DNA of 64,000 nt from Cladorhizidae sp. MBARI D1340-BT2 (lineage: Eukaryota; Porifera; Demospongiae; Poecilosclerida; Cladorhizidae): assembly GCA_028752905.1 (NCBI GenBank), contig JAQNBH010000003.1:36330472-36394471 (forward strand), written 5' to 3'. Under the pieces are notes generated by a model. That model saw nothing but the letters and a program-made list of their open reading frames with translations, made no database searches and had not been told where the DNA came from. Positions 11,065-24,400 of the stretch are shown one piece after another. The translations under genes were made by a program, and so were the position numbers. How positions within the stretch are numbered: position 1 is the stretch's first letter; each line of letters starts with the position of its first letter.

Positions 11065-13322
11065 TTATAAAGCAATACGACGATTTTTCTCCTTGAATAT
11101 GTCCAAAATTGCACTAAAATCTACTGAAGTCAGTTCAGGCCCTTCAATTGCGATTCCCATGAGCCTAGCAAGGTTGATGTCACTTAGTCTATTTGGAAGA
11201 CGTGTCTTCACAATCTTCATCCGACTAAAAGAACGTTCGACAGTAGCTGTTGCAATTGGAAGAGTTAGCAAAATATCCAGTAACTTGAAAATCTCCGGGA
11301 AGATCTCTTTGTATGCTCCTGAAAGCTCCATCTCTGTCTTCATATCCTGTAGAGTGGGTGGTTTACTTAGTTTCTTTTTCTCCATCATTTTCTTCTTCTC
11401 TTGTGCCAAGACTCTCTTAAAAACTCTCCACTCAGCAAAGATTTCTTCTCCATCCACGAGAGGTGGAGAAGTGAAGGTTTCACCATCAAACTCTACAGTT
11501 GCTTCTTTCCCATAGAAGTTAACTAGAGTTTGCAGTTGTGGATTGCCATACTCAAGAAGAGCAGTATCTTCTGTTGGCATCGAAGCAGGGTCAAAGATCG
11601 ATGAGGAGACAAGTAGCTCCACAGCTCCATCAGTGAAACGGCCATTTATATTAGAAACAAGTTTGTCAATATATGGAATAGCTGTTGAATTGCGGTAGTC
11701 ACTCATTGATGTGGCAGCTGCACTGCCAGTTCGAGTTGAACTCCTCCTGCATGTGATGTCATGTTCACTAGCAAGCATGTCAACAGTTGTTTCCACCAGA
11801 GAACACAATTCTGCATCCTCATTCTTGAGGCATTTCAGCTCTGAAACGATGCTCTCAAGGATGATTGGCAACTTGCTGAAATCAGTGCCTTGCTTTGCAT
11901 AAAGCAATTGAGCTTAGCAAGAAGATCAAGCACGGATGATAGCAGAATGATAGTGGCCACTCCACTATAAGAGCCCAACACCAACGCTATGCCATATGCT
12001 TCTGCGTCACCACAATCTTCATAGAGCGTGTGCAAAGTAGTTATCAGAGCAGGAAGCTCCTTGCGAATGGCTCGCACACATCTCTCATGAGATAGCCATC
12101 TTGTTTGGCTTGGTTTGACTACTTTCAGCTCTGGAAAATTTAGGACTGACTGCACATTTTTCAGAGCTTCTGCCTTTTGGGGGGAATAATAAAACAATTT
12201 CCACAAACTGGTCATTGTGCCAAACATCTTTTTCACGGTAGCAACAGACTCTGCTGCTTGCATGGAAGCAAGCTGCAACCTGTGGCAGGAGCAGTGGATG
12301 TAGAGAGCATGGGCTGCATGCACCCTCATCCTTCTTTGCACTCCACTTCTGCAACCAGAGAATGTTGCAGCACCGTCATACCCTTGTCCAACAAGTTTAG
12401 AGTAATCAAGATTCTTCTCTAAGATGAAGGAAGTTAGAGCATGTGTAATTTCTTCAGCATCAGTGGATTTGAGATGAAGAATCGTCAAAAAGTGTTCCTC
12501 TGGGTGACCCTCCACAAGCCACCGGAAACAAATCGATAGCTCCTCCTGTGTGGAAATGTCTTGACTCTCATCTGCTAGAATTGAGAAGAACGGGCTGGAT
12601 TTCAGGCTTTCTATCAGCTTTCTGTCACAATGGCTTTAATCAGTGACGTAGTGCTGAACTTGGAGGTGTACTGGGCATTAGATGGGTCTTCATTGATATG
12701 TTGCTCAAGTAATTTATCCCCATTGGCAACTAGGAGCTGGATCAAATGTGGATAAACACTTATATGAGGAATTCTATTCTTGACCAGAAAGTAGACTGCT
12801 CTAAACAGATTGAGTAACACACACCGATTTCTCTGTCTACGCTCAGCAGCCTCTTGTGCAACACCTGAACACTGGAGCTCAAGTACAGACTTCCCACTCT
12901 ATACTTGCTGTGCCATGGCACCAACAGCTGCAGCATCTCTGTGCCATTGGGAGTCTGCATGCTTCTTCAGTACTTCACTAGCATGGTTCCAGTCAACTAT
13001 GCCTCTGGTTGTCCAAGCACCGCTTGACCCAACAGGGGGCTTCTCCCAATTCTGGCATGTAGCACAGAACATGCCTCCACTAGGATCCTTGCAGGTGACC
13101 CAGGGGTATTTCTTCTCCCATTCTTTTTTAAATAAAAAATTTTCCCTGTAGACCTTCCTCTTTTCACTAGCACTGAGTTTGTTCTTCTTCTTCTGAGGCT
13201 CCTGCTGATCAATTGTCAGTTGTCTGGACGAGACTGGATGAGGAATGGGCAGCTTCCTGATCAGTCAACGAGTCTGATGCATCACTGCTTGTCCTCTTTC
13301 GAAAGTAGGCTCTGAGATCCAT
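11065..13322 (-). pseudogene. hAT transposase (TTF/BED-type), frameshifted
   Basis: The start codon at 13320-13322 opens MDLRAYFRKRTSSDAS, parallel to the MDLRNFF start of the other copy. The N-terminal zinc-finger region reads KKEWEKKYPWV, then CKDP and GAWTTRGIVDWNHASEVLKK at about 13000-13130. A catalytic-core aspartate lies in ADESQDISTQEEL near 12560. The conserved QTRWLSHERC stretch is at about 12090. The C-terminal dimerisation domain (hATC) is open in 11065-11907 and ends with [19 protein letters not shown]. At least four frame changes occur (near 11900, 12600, 12800-12960 and 13220). Many animal host proteins (ZMYM-like, ZNF862-like) derive from this family, but this copy is not intact. 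Confidence 0.88.
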
Positions 13323-13844
13323 GTTTGTGAATGATTTCTTCAGGGAGATCAACCCACCAGGGGGAAAAAATCAAGGAGCAGTGCTCTTACAAACTCAACA
13401 GGCAACTAACAGACAACACTTTATTAGACTAGTATTTACAGATTTCTCTTTTATATGGCATACAATCAATCAATGCCAATCAACAGCACATTCACAACAC
13501 ATAACCACAACTTTCTGGCACAAACACACAAACATATCCACCTAAAGCAATTACAAGCAATCAACACATTCATAACACAATCATAAACTATCCTGCTGCA
13601 CACAAACACACAAACATGTCCCCACACGCCAATCATGTACCCACAAGCCAATCAACAACATATTATATCACCAAAAGTTTTAGCAAGTGACTGAATGTGG
13701 CAAATGTAGGCCATACCCACAGATAATCAGTGGCTAACACTTTCCAGCTACATAGTATAGCGTGCTAAAAGTGGGCGATGCTAAGCTGGATACTTTTCTC
13801 CCCCCCCCCCCCCCCCCCAACCAAAAATCCTGTATGAAACCCTG
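11065..13844 (-). mobile_element. hAT-superfamily DNA transposon, decayed
   Basis: Minus-strand hAT transposase remnant with its upstream terminal sequence. The high-coordinate end reads CAGGGTTTCATACAGGATTT on the minus strand, ending at 13844, and is followed inward by a G-rich tract, exactly as in the hAT copy at 36455-38769. The low-coordinate terminal repeat was not found and may be lost to the remnant at 10800-11025. Frameshifts and at least one stop break the transposase. Bases 13323-13800 between the start codon and the G-rich tract contain no other gene. Confidence 0.85.
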
Positions 13845-13869
13845 TATATACAATGGTCTAGTCCTCTCC

Positions 13870-15222
13870 ATTTAACAACCAGAGTAATGACTAGGGTGAT
13901 AACCAGGGTTAACAGCAAGGTTAACAACCAGAGTAATGACTAGGGTAATAACCAGGGTTAACAGCAAGGTTAACAACCAGGACTAGGGTGATAACCAGGG
14001 TTAACAGCAAGGTTAACAACCAGAGTAATGACTAGGGTTGTAACCAGGGTTAACAACAAGGTTAACAACCAGAGTAATGACTAGGGTGATAACCAGGGTT
14101 AACAGCAAGGTTAACAACCAGAGTAATGACTAGGGTGATAACCAGGGTTAACAGCAAGGTTAACAACCAGAGTAATGACTAGGGTGATAACCAGGGTTAA
14201 CAGCAAGGTTAACAACCAGAGTAATGACTAGGGTGATAACCAGGGTTAACAACAAGGTTAACAACCAGAGTAATGACTAGGGTGATAACCAGGGTTAAGA
14301 GCAAGGTTAACAACCAGAGTAATGACTAGGGTGATAACCAGGGTTAACAGCAAGGTTAACAACCAGAGTAATGACTAGGGTGATAACCAGGGTTAACAGC
14401 AAGGTTAACAACCAGAGTAATGACTAGGGTGATAACCAGGGTTAACAACAAGGTTAACAACCAGAGTAATGACTAGGGTGATAACCAGGTTTAAGAGCAA
14501 GGTTAACAACCAGAGTAATGACTAGGGTGATAACCAGGGTTAACAGCAAGGTTAACAACCAGAGTAATGACTAGGGTGATAACCAGGGTTAACAACAAGG
14601 TTAACGACCAGAGTAATGACTAGGGTGATAACCAGGGTTAACAACAAGGTTAACAACCAGAGTAATGACTAGGGTGATAACCAGGGTTAACAGCAAGGTT
14701 AACAACCAGAGTAATGACTAGGGTGATAACCAAGGTTAACAGAAAGGTTAACAACCAGAGTAATGACTAGGGTGATAACCAGGGTTAACAGCAAGGTTAA
14801 CAACCAGAGTAACCAGACTAATGACTAGGGTGATAACCAGGGTTAACAGCAAGGTTAACAACCAGAGTAACCAGACTAATGACTAGGGTGATAACCAGGG
14901 TTAACAGCAAGGTTAACAACCAGAGTAATGACTAGGGTGATAACCAGGGTTAACAGCAAGGCTAACAACCAGAGTAATGACTAGGGTGATAACCAGGGTT
15001 AACAGCAAGGTTAACAACCAGAGTAATGACTAGGGTGATAACCAGGGTTAACAGCAAGGTTAACAACCAGAGTAAGTGACTAGGGTGATAACCAGGGTTA
15101 ACAGCAAGGTTAACAACCAGAGTAATGGCTAGGGTGATAACCAGGGTTAACAGCAAGGTTAACAACCAGAGTAATGACTAGGGTGATAACCAGGGTTAAT
15201 GACCAAGATTAACAGCAAGGGT
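13870..15222. repeat. 49-bp minisatellite, about 27 copies
   Basis: Highly regular units containing GACTAGGGTGATAACCAGGG and TTAACARCAAGGTTAACAAC. TAACC and GGTTA words lie close together, so each unit can form a small hairpin, and GTTAAC is itself palindromic. The array lies downstream of the LMF exon at 15322-15435 in transcript direction and ends about 100 bp from its splice donor. Confidence 0.97.
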
Positions 15223-15321
15223 TTAAGTCTTAAGAGGATAAGGTCACGAGTTCTAGGAGAAACCAGGCGGTTCTATGACTGACAAATCAGGCCCTCACAA
15301 CTCCTCTATATGGAGACTCAC

Positions 15322-15435
15322 CTTCCTTCTCCCCCACCAGCAGCCTGTAGACGAGGTGCACCAGCCAAGGATGGTTCTTGTAATTACCCAGAGCAGCAAA
15401 CCACATCTGCCAATCCAGTCTGGGCTGATGAGGTG
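15322..15435 (-). CDS. LMF2: LMF2-like exon 11
   Basis: Encodes [17 protein letters not shown], a signature of the LMF family, then [18 protein letters not shown]. Acceptor AATTCCAG, donor GTGAGT, ends in phase 1. Downstream coding exons were not found in the remaining 15 kb. Confidence 0.96.
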
Positions 15436-18400
15436 CTGGAATTAGCACAACAAGCAGATGAGTAAGAACCAAATGAATGGAGTTGTCTCCAAGCCAGTGC
15501 GTGTTGTGAAGCAAAGAAATGGAGGCTCTCAGTTATCTCTCACTCCTCCAACCATTATTTTTGATAAAATCACTTTCTCAATTATTAACTTCAAATTGTA
15601 TTCACTCGACGTTTCGACTAGATGCTCTAGCCTTCATCATTATTCCTGATGAAGGCTAGAGCATCTAGTCATTATTCCTGATGAAGGCTAGAGCATCTAA
15701 TCATTATTCCTGATGAAGGCTAGACATTATTCCTGATGAAGGCTAGAGCATCTAGTCATTATTCCTGATGAAGGCTAGAGCATCTAGTCATTATTCCTGA
15801 TGAAGGCTAGAGCATCTAGTCATTATTCCTGATGAAGGGTAGAGCATCTAGTCATTATTCCTGATGAAGGGTAGAGCATCTAGTCATTATTCCTGATGAA
15901 GGCTAGAGCATCTAGTCGAAACGTCGAGTGAATACAATTTGAAGTTGATTATTGAAAAAGTGATTTTAATGTTATTATGTCAAATAAGAGTTCATTGAGA
16001 GATTATTATTGTTACTTCCCAGCCAAGAAGTATCGCTAGCACTCACCCACAAGGTAGGTTTGTCTCTAGGAATTTCACACCATCACTAGAGAAATGCGCA
16101 ACCAATAAACTGCCAGACAGGTCTGCATCATTAGTTATCTAGCTAGTGATTTACAACCTCCATGATAATGCAATTGTCATTTTAGTTGATGAAGCTTGCA
16201 CGCTGTAGGGAGCACTATTGTCTGCCAACATCGGCAGCTTATGTTTAGCATCCCTTTCATCAGAGAAGGCTTGGTTGGCTGCCCAGTGCTACTAATGTAT
16301 TGAATGTATCCACACATCAGATATTAATATGCAGCGCGAGTTCACTTATGCACATTTTGATTGGAGGTATCACAAGGGTGGGTAATATCAAGAATTTTTC
16401 TTCTGAGGACCAGAGCCTTCCCTGTTTTAGCAATTTTGGTAAAGGTTGTTTAGGGTGGGCATTATCAAAAAAATCTTCTGAATACCAGGACTGTTTTGTG
16501 TGATTTGGTAAAGGGTCTTGACGAGTATGAACATCAGTGTATCTTCTACCACACATACAATGCTTACTATATTATACCCACCTACAAAGAACGGCTGTGA
16601 ATTAACATCTCCAGGCTTGTATAAGAAGTCGTATTCCTGTAGGAAAGAGAAATAAAATATTATAGTAGCAATAATTATAACAATACTACTACTACTACTA
16701 GTAGTAGTAGTTAGTAGTATAACAGTATAGAGTATAGAGAAATTCATAACGAAAAAAATTATCCCCTCGCTCATCTTCAACCCATGACACGAAAGAGTCC
16801 ATTTCTGTGTGCAGTATATTGTAATCTTAACATGGCAGGAGGCATGACCATGAGCTATTGCTGCCTAGACAACAAGCAGCTGTCAGCCTGAAGACTTCCA
16901 AGGCTGTGCTGCTCAGAGGGAGAGAGCCCTGGTCCCATGGTTGGCCTAGACAACAAGTCCAGTAGCTGAAGACTTCCAAGGCTGTGCTGCTCAGAGAGCC
17001 CTGCCCCCAAGGTTGGAAGCCAAGCCAATCCCATTCGTAAGACACTGAACACAACATGATTATGGAGATGGTGTTGGGGGAACTGTTTCGGCCATTTTCA
17101 GGGCAAGGAAGGCCCAAGCACGTTTGTTGAAACATTGTCCTCCATAATCATCTTAAGCTGGCATAAGAGGAAGTCAGGCATTTATATATTATGTTGTTGG
17201 CTAATAATCAACATTCCTGACCAGAAGAAATGCTGATGTCAGCATTGAATGCAAGACATATATATATATATGACCTTCCATGTGAGAAGGTACTTCGTGG
17301 CATTATTCTTGAAAATTGAAGTTTTTCACATTTTTGTAATGTTCGCATAATGAAATTTCAGAAAACATAAATGTCATGTATGTATGTTGTCGTGGTTTGC
17401 AAGTTATAAGCTTGTGAATAATTAATTAGTTTGGTGGTGTTAATTATGTGACAGTGTGTTTGTATTTATATTATGATTAGATCATAACTGATAACTGACT
17501 TATGTAATAATAATTAGATATCTAGTGCACATATCTTAGTGATATTGTTTATCTGTATTTATCTGTACTACGCATGTCAGGTAGTCATGGTAATTGATTT
17601 GAACAGTAGTGAGATTGTGCTGTAAGTGTTTGTTCTGTTCTGCTGTGTTGCCTTTGTTGGTGAATAAGACTTTGAACATTTGAATTCCACTTGTCAAACT
17701 GGTCATGTTACAATTAGAATAAAATGTATGTGATTAAAATGGCTTGTAAGTACAAAGTAAGAGATCAATCACAATGAAGAGTTTATAATACATTTACACT
17801 AAGTATGAAAGGAAGTTATGACATCCTTATGCCTTTGCACGTTCTTTTAGTGTGTCCGATGTCATGGCACACCGAACATTTCCTTTTTCCACAGTCACTT
17901 GCTGCTTCTGTGGCTGTTTGAGAGACTGTTGACTCTGCAGATGTACTGCCACCACCAGGTTTGCTTTTAGCTGGCAGGCTTTGGACAGCTTGCCATAGGG
18001 CATGTGAAATCTGCTGAAAGAACACTTTTACAAAAAGGGCAGATTTGTTCATAAAGATACCATTGACGTTGTTCATCTAGGCCTTTGATGTTTGACAGCT
18101 GTGGCATACCAGTATCAAGGATGAACTGATGTTCAACCTTCAGTACAGATACAGTAGAATCTGTTGACAATGCAGTTTCTCTCACTGTAACTACACCTGG
18201 TTTCGTAGCGTCAAAAAAGAACCTATGATACTACATGTTAGGAATCGGTTTGAAGAATTGCTGAAGGAACATCGTCCGTTGATAAAAATTCACATACTTA
18301 CGTCCAGTAAGGTCTCTGATAAGTTATGCTTTGTTCTGCTTTGTAATGGTAGATCATTGACAACTGCAGACAAGTGGTTAATGGTGTCCACACATGATCT

Positions 18401-21400
18401 CCTATAGCACTTCTTTATCAACCCAAGAAGCTGTCAGTAGCAAACTTTGTGTGTCCAACAAGCATAATGACAGTTCTGCAGTTACATGCCTACCTGTCAT
18501 AGTAAATATTGGACATGTGCATTATTTTTATTTTGCCCTGTGCGCATGAGTGTTCTCACCACAGCCATACTTCTCCAGATAATGACGAACAAGACTGATC
18601 GTACAATCAGCTCCTTTTCCATGTTTCTCCGCCTCAGCAATTAAGTAATTCACTTTTCCCCTCACAGCATACACCATTCCACACTTGCGTGCAGTTTTAA
18701 AATACGCTGGTCCTGTTTGTTGTGATTCAAAAGAAAAATGAACCTGCTGAGCACAATCTTATGAATAATGCATGAAGCATACATTTTTACTGTCATCCAT
18801 GTCATCCATGTAAGCCTTCTAAGAATCCTTGGCCTTTTCACAGTGCTCTCGATAGTAATGTCTTGCTTCCCTGGCTTGATCAAGGTGTAAAGATGCCTTT
18901 TGGTACCTCTCTTTTCTTACATGTTCAGGCATTGGAGCTGCTTTGATGACAGACAAGTTGTTTTGCTGACACCTACAACAAAGATCACTCGCTGGCCTCA
19001 TTACAGCTACATAAGGTGTAAATTGAGATCACAGTTTATAAAACTTACTTTTATGAACAGGGCGCAGTGATGCTTCTTTGTAGATTTGAAATATAAACAT
19101 TTTAGACATGTTTGAAGGAAGTAACAACAATTTGTCTTTCGTGTCTGGTAAACGACCAGGAACAGGTAAGCCACGGGCACGTGCATAGTTCTTAACAAAA
19201 GTTGTAACCTCTTTGACTTGCTCAAAGGTACATGTGTGCTTTGGTACCCTACCAGCATTGCCATGTTTAGTCACACTCAAGCCTTCTTCTTTGTGCAGTT
19301 CCAAAACATGCAAGTATTGGTTACGACTAATGCAGCGCACAAAAAGGAAAGTATCCTGGCAAATTTTAACTCCATGAAAGTAGAAGCTAGAAACAAGAAA
19401 CAGGCCTAGTGCATGCATTTTACACAAGTACAGCTCTGAACAAGTGAACCCGAGACATGATCACCAAGTCTAGCTCATTATGTGAAAGTTCAAAACACGA
19501 CTGTCTACAATTACGAATGGCATCAGCTGAAAGTGTCAGACAACAAGGCTTATTTCCCACAGCACTTACATGTGTCCGAGAGGAATTTCTTAACTCTGCC
19601 TTCTTCTTGTAAGTCACTTTCTCTTGCTTCAACCTACACAGATTCCCATGGTATGAAGATTTGCTCCTCTTCATCACTCTCCACTTCAGACATGATGGAG
19701 GAGCTATCAGGATCTTCCACCATGCTTTGCTGTTGTATATCAGCTGCTCCACTCATGTTCAAGCTCTAAAGTCTTGTTCCAGGGCCAGAACTACTTCTTC
19801 TAAAGTATTTGAAGGTCTGGTAACTTCTTCTGCCATCCCCAAATAACCAACACACTTCAAAATGCTGTAGCTCCAAAACTAATTAGCAATGTTATATCCA
19901 AATAAAGAGCATTTCCTGGCCTCTGCAGTGTTACATTCCTGAGGCTTTGCTTGTAATAACAAGCTAGTAATGGCTGGGCAAACAGGAAATTACTTTACTA
20001 CGCGATTTCTCAATAATTGGATTTCTACCTTTTTCACTTGGAAGGTCACACATATATATATATATAGCTTTTACCAATAAAGGAGCCATGGCATAGGTGT
20101 CTAGTATACTACAGGAAGTGTATAGGATATTACAGGAAGTGTCTAACATACTCAGAAGTATCAAGTATACTAAAGAAATGTCTAGTATGCTACAGAAGTG
20201 TGTAGTATGCTACAGAAGTGTGTAGTATGCTACAGAAGTGTCAAGTATACTACAGAAGTGTCTAGTATGCTACAGAAGTGTGTAGTATGCTACAGAAGTG
20301 TCAAGTATACTACAGAAGTGTCTAGTATGCTACAGAAGTGTCTAGTATACTACAGAAGTGTCTAGTATACTACAGAAGTGTCTAGTATACTACAGAAGTG
20401 TGTAGTATGCTACAGAAGTGTCTAGTATACTACAGAAGTGTCTAGTATACTACAGAAGTGTCTAGTATACTACAGAAGTGTCTAGTATGCTACAGAAGTG
20501 TCTAGTATACTACAGAAGTGTCTAGTATACTACAGAAGTGTCTAGTATACTACAGAAGTGTCTAGTATACTACAGAAGTGTCTAGTATACTACAGAAGTG
20601 TCTAGTATGCTACAGAAGTGTCTAGTATACTACAGAAGTGTCTAGTATACTACAGAAGTGTCTAGTATACTACAGAAGTGTGTAGTATACTACAGAAGTG
20701 TGTAGTATGCTACAGAAGTGTCTAGTATGCTACAGAAGTGTCTAGTATACTACAGAAGTGTGTAGTATACTACAGAAGTGTGTAGTATACTACAGAAGTG
20801 TCTAGTATACTACAGAAGTGTCTAGTATACTACAGAAGTGTCTAGTATACTACAGAAGTGTCTAGTATACTACAGAAGTGTGTAGTATACTACAGAAGTG
20901 TCTAGTATACTACAGAAGTGTGTAGTATGCTACAGAAATGTCTAGTATGCTACAGAAGTGTGTAGTATGCTACAGAAGTGTCTAGTATACTACAGAAGTG
21001 TGTAGTATGCTACAGAAGTGTCTAGTATACTACAGAAGTGTCTAGTATACTACAGAAGTGTGTAGTATGCTACAGAAGTGTCTAGTATACTACAGAAGTG
21101 TCTAGTATACTACAGAAGTGTGTAGTATACTACAGAAGTGTGTAGTATACTAAAGAAGTGTGTAGTATGCTACAGAAGTGTCTGTATACTACAGAAGTGT
21201 CTAGTATACTACAGAAGTGTGTAGTATACTACAGAAGTGTGTAGTATACTACAGAAGTGTGTAGTATGCTACAGAAGTGTCTAGTATACTACAGAAGTGT
21301 CTAGTATACTACAGAAGTGTCTAGTATACTACAGAAGTGTCTAGTATACTACAGAAGTGTGTAGTATGCTACAGAAGTGTGTAGTATGCTACAGAAGTGT

Positions 21401-24400
21401 CTAGTATACTACAGAAGTGTCTAGTATACTACAGAAGTGTGTAGTATACTACAGAAGTGTGTAGTATACTACAGAAGTGTGTAGTATGCTACAGAAGTGT
21501 CTAGTATACTACAGAAGTGTCTAGTATACTACAGAAGTGTCTAGTATACTACAGAAGTGTCTAGTATACTACAGAAGTGTGTAGTATGCTACAGAAGTGT
21601 GTAGTATGCTACAGAAGTGTCTAGTATACTACAGAAGTGTCTAGTATACTACAGAAGTGTCTAGTATACTACAGAAGTGTCTAGTATGCTACAGAAGTGT
21701 CTAGTATATGCTACAGAAGTGTCTAGTATACTACAGAAGTGTCTAGTATACTACAGAAGTGTCTAGTATACTACAGAAGTGTGTAGTATGCTACAGAAGT
21801 GTCTAGTATATGCTACAGAAGTGTCTAGTATACTACAGAAGTGTCTAGTATACTACAGAAGTGTCTAACAGGGTTTCATTTAAGGGGGGGCTGCCCCCCC
21901 CTGGAACCGTTTTGCCCCCCCCCCTCCCCCCCCTTGAAATTGTATTATTAAAATTCTTTAGAAACTGTCACATCTTTAACCCCATCATGCCCCCCCTTAA
22001 TATCCAGATTCCTGCAGTTCCCCCCCCCCCCTGGACAATTTTCTATATGAAACCCTGCCTAGTGTACTACAGAAAATGTTGGAATGAGAATCATAAAGTA
22101 TTAATCCCACAAACCTATGTATTAAGTTTGTGGTTTTCTTAACGCCTTTGAGACAAGTCACCAGAAAGCATGCTGGTTGGAGTGACTTTCTGTCGGTGTA
22201 GAGATGGAAGCTTATGGTGATCAAGCAGCAGCTGCTACTCACCAATCTTGCAGCAAGTCTAGGAAGGAGGCAAGCAGGAAACCTTGCCATCACCAACACA
22301 GAGTGGTGGAGTTGGTAAGGTCAGCCTAAGTACTTAACAACAGCTCCTTTAAAACAAGTGCAACAATTTAAAAATGGAGGCCACTTCCTGGCGACATTAC
22401 CCTGGCCACACCACTTCAGAGAAGCGTTTGGGTGGCATGGCAACACAAACATTATTCTCCTTGTGCTATCGTACTCCGCACCTGCCACTCCCCGCTATCA
22501 ACGTCTCCGCTGGTGCCTTCAATGATGATCTCGGGTCGACCTCCGACTCCCGTCATCCTAACACAATCACACACAGCAAGAATGCAAGCAACATCAAACA
22601 GACTCATGCACAGCACAGCTGCATATTCTCAAGGCATTGAATGTTGGCCGACAATAACCAACCCAATTCACAGGGGAAAATCACGGATGGTTTAGTATAT
22701 AGTGGAGGCCACGCCCAGATGAGGCAAGCCCAGCTGAGATTCATTGTATATGCTCAAGGCATTGAATGTTGGCCGACAATAACCAACCCAATTCACAGGG
22801 GAAAATCACGGATGGTTTAGTATATAGTGGAGGCCACGCCCAGATGAGGCAAGCCCAGCTGAGATTCATTGTAACTACATGAAAACTGCCTTCTGTTCAA
22901 CCTGTTAGGCTGTGATAATTAGTTAGGCTGTGATAATTAGTTAGGCTGTGATAATTAGTTAGGCTGTGATAATTAGTTAGTGGTTAGTGTGATAATTAGT
23001 TAGGCTGTGATAATTAGTCAGTGGTTAGGCTGTGATACTTAGCTAGGCTGTGATAATTAGTTAGGCTGTGATAATTAGTTAGGTTGTGATAATTAGTTAG
23101 TGTGATAATTAGTTAGGCTGTGATAATTAGTCAGTGGTTAGGCTGTGATACTTAGCTAGGCTGTGATAATTAGTTAGGCTGTGATAATTAGTTAGGTTGT
23201 GATAATTAGTTAGTGTGATAATTAGTTAGGCTGTGATAATTAGTTAGTGTGATAATTAGTTAGGCTGTGATAATTAGTTAGGCTGTGATAATTAGCTAGG
23301 CTGTGATAATTAGTTAGTGATAATCAGTTAGGCTGTGATAATTAGTTAGTGTGATAATTAGCTAGGCTGTGATAATTAGAAGTCTGGACCTATATACAAG
23401 TGAATACACTACGTGGATCAAGTCATCATATAGTGTGCATCACATTAGAGGGTGAGTTACGCTAGATGGTGGGCGTAACCAACAGGGAGGTGGGTGTGGT
23501 TATATGGATGGTGGGCATGGCCAATCAGATGGCATTTGCGGTTTGCGGTTAAATGGTAGACATGGTTACTGTCTGAGTGGTTATTTAGTGGTCCACTATA
23601 ACTGCAAGGAGGGCCACAACACAAGCACTTCCTCTGCAACGTACAGTGTTACCACACGAGGCAACGAGCTGTGGGACATCCATGCTCATAGCTGTCCAAG
23701 CATCCTAGTTCTAGCCCACCTAGGCTCAGTCCTGACCAGCACAAACCACGCCCTGACCAGCACGGACCACAACCTGACCAGCACAGACCACACCCTGGCC
23801 AGCACAGGCCACACCCTGACCAGCACAAGGTAGATAAGGACTTCAAGCATTGAAAACCCATAGAAGATTCAGAGATTGTGCACGGCATCCCAGGACACAT
23901 ATATATCTAGAGGCACACATCCCAGGACACATATATATCTAGAGGTGCACATCCCAGGACACATATATATCTAGAGGTGCACATCCCAGGACACATATAT
24001 ATCTAGAGGTGCACATCCCAGGACACATATATATCTAGAGGTGCACATCCCAGGACACATATATATCTAGAGGTGCACATCTCAGGACACATATATATCT
24101 AGAGGTGCACATCCCAGGACACATATATATCTAGAGGTGCACATCCCAGGACACATATATATCTAGAGGTGCACATCCCAGGACACATATATATCTAGAG
24201 GTGCACATCCCAGGACACATATATATCTAGAGGTGCACATCCCAGGACACATATATATCTAGAGGTGCACATCCCAGGACACATATATATCTAGAGGTGC
24301 ACATCTCAGGACACATATATATCTAGAGGTGCACATCTCAGGACACATATATATCTAGAGGTGCACATCCCAGGACACATATATATCTAGAGGTGCACAT

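Noticed and set aside
11093..11515. Plus-strand 140-codon open frame
   Set aside because: It is antisense to the hATC domain of the hAT transposase and has no independent support.
13870..15222. Interstitial telomeric repeat, because of AGGGTTA words
   Set aside because: The period is 49 bp and the hexamer TTAGGG is not tandemly repeated.
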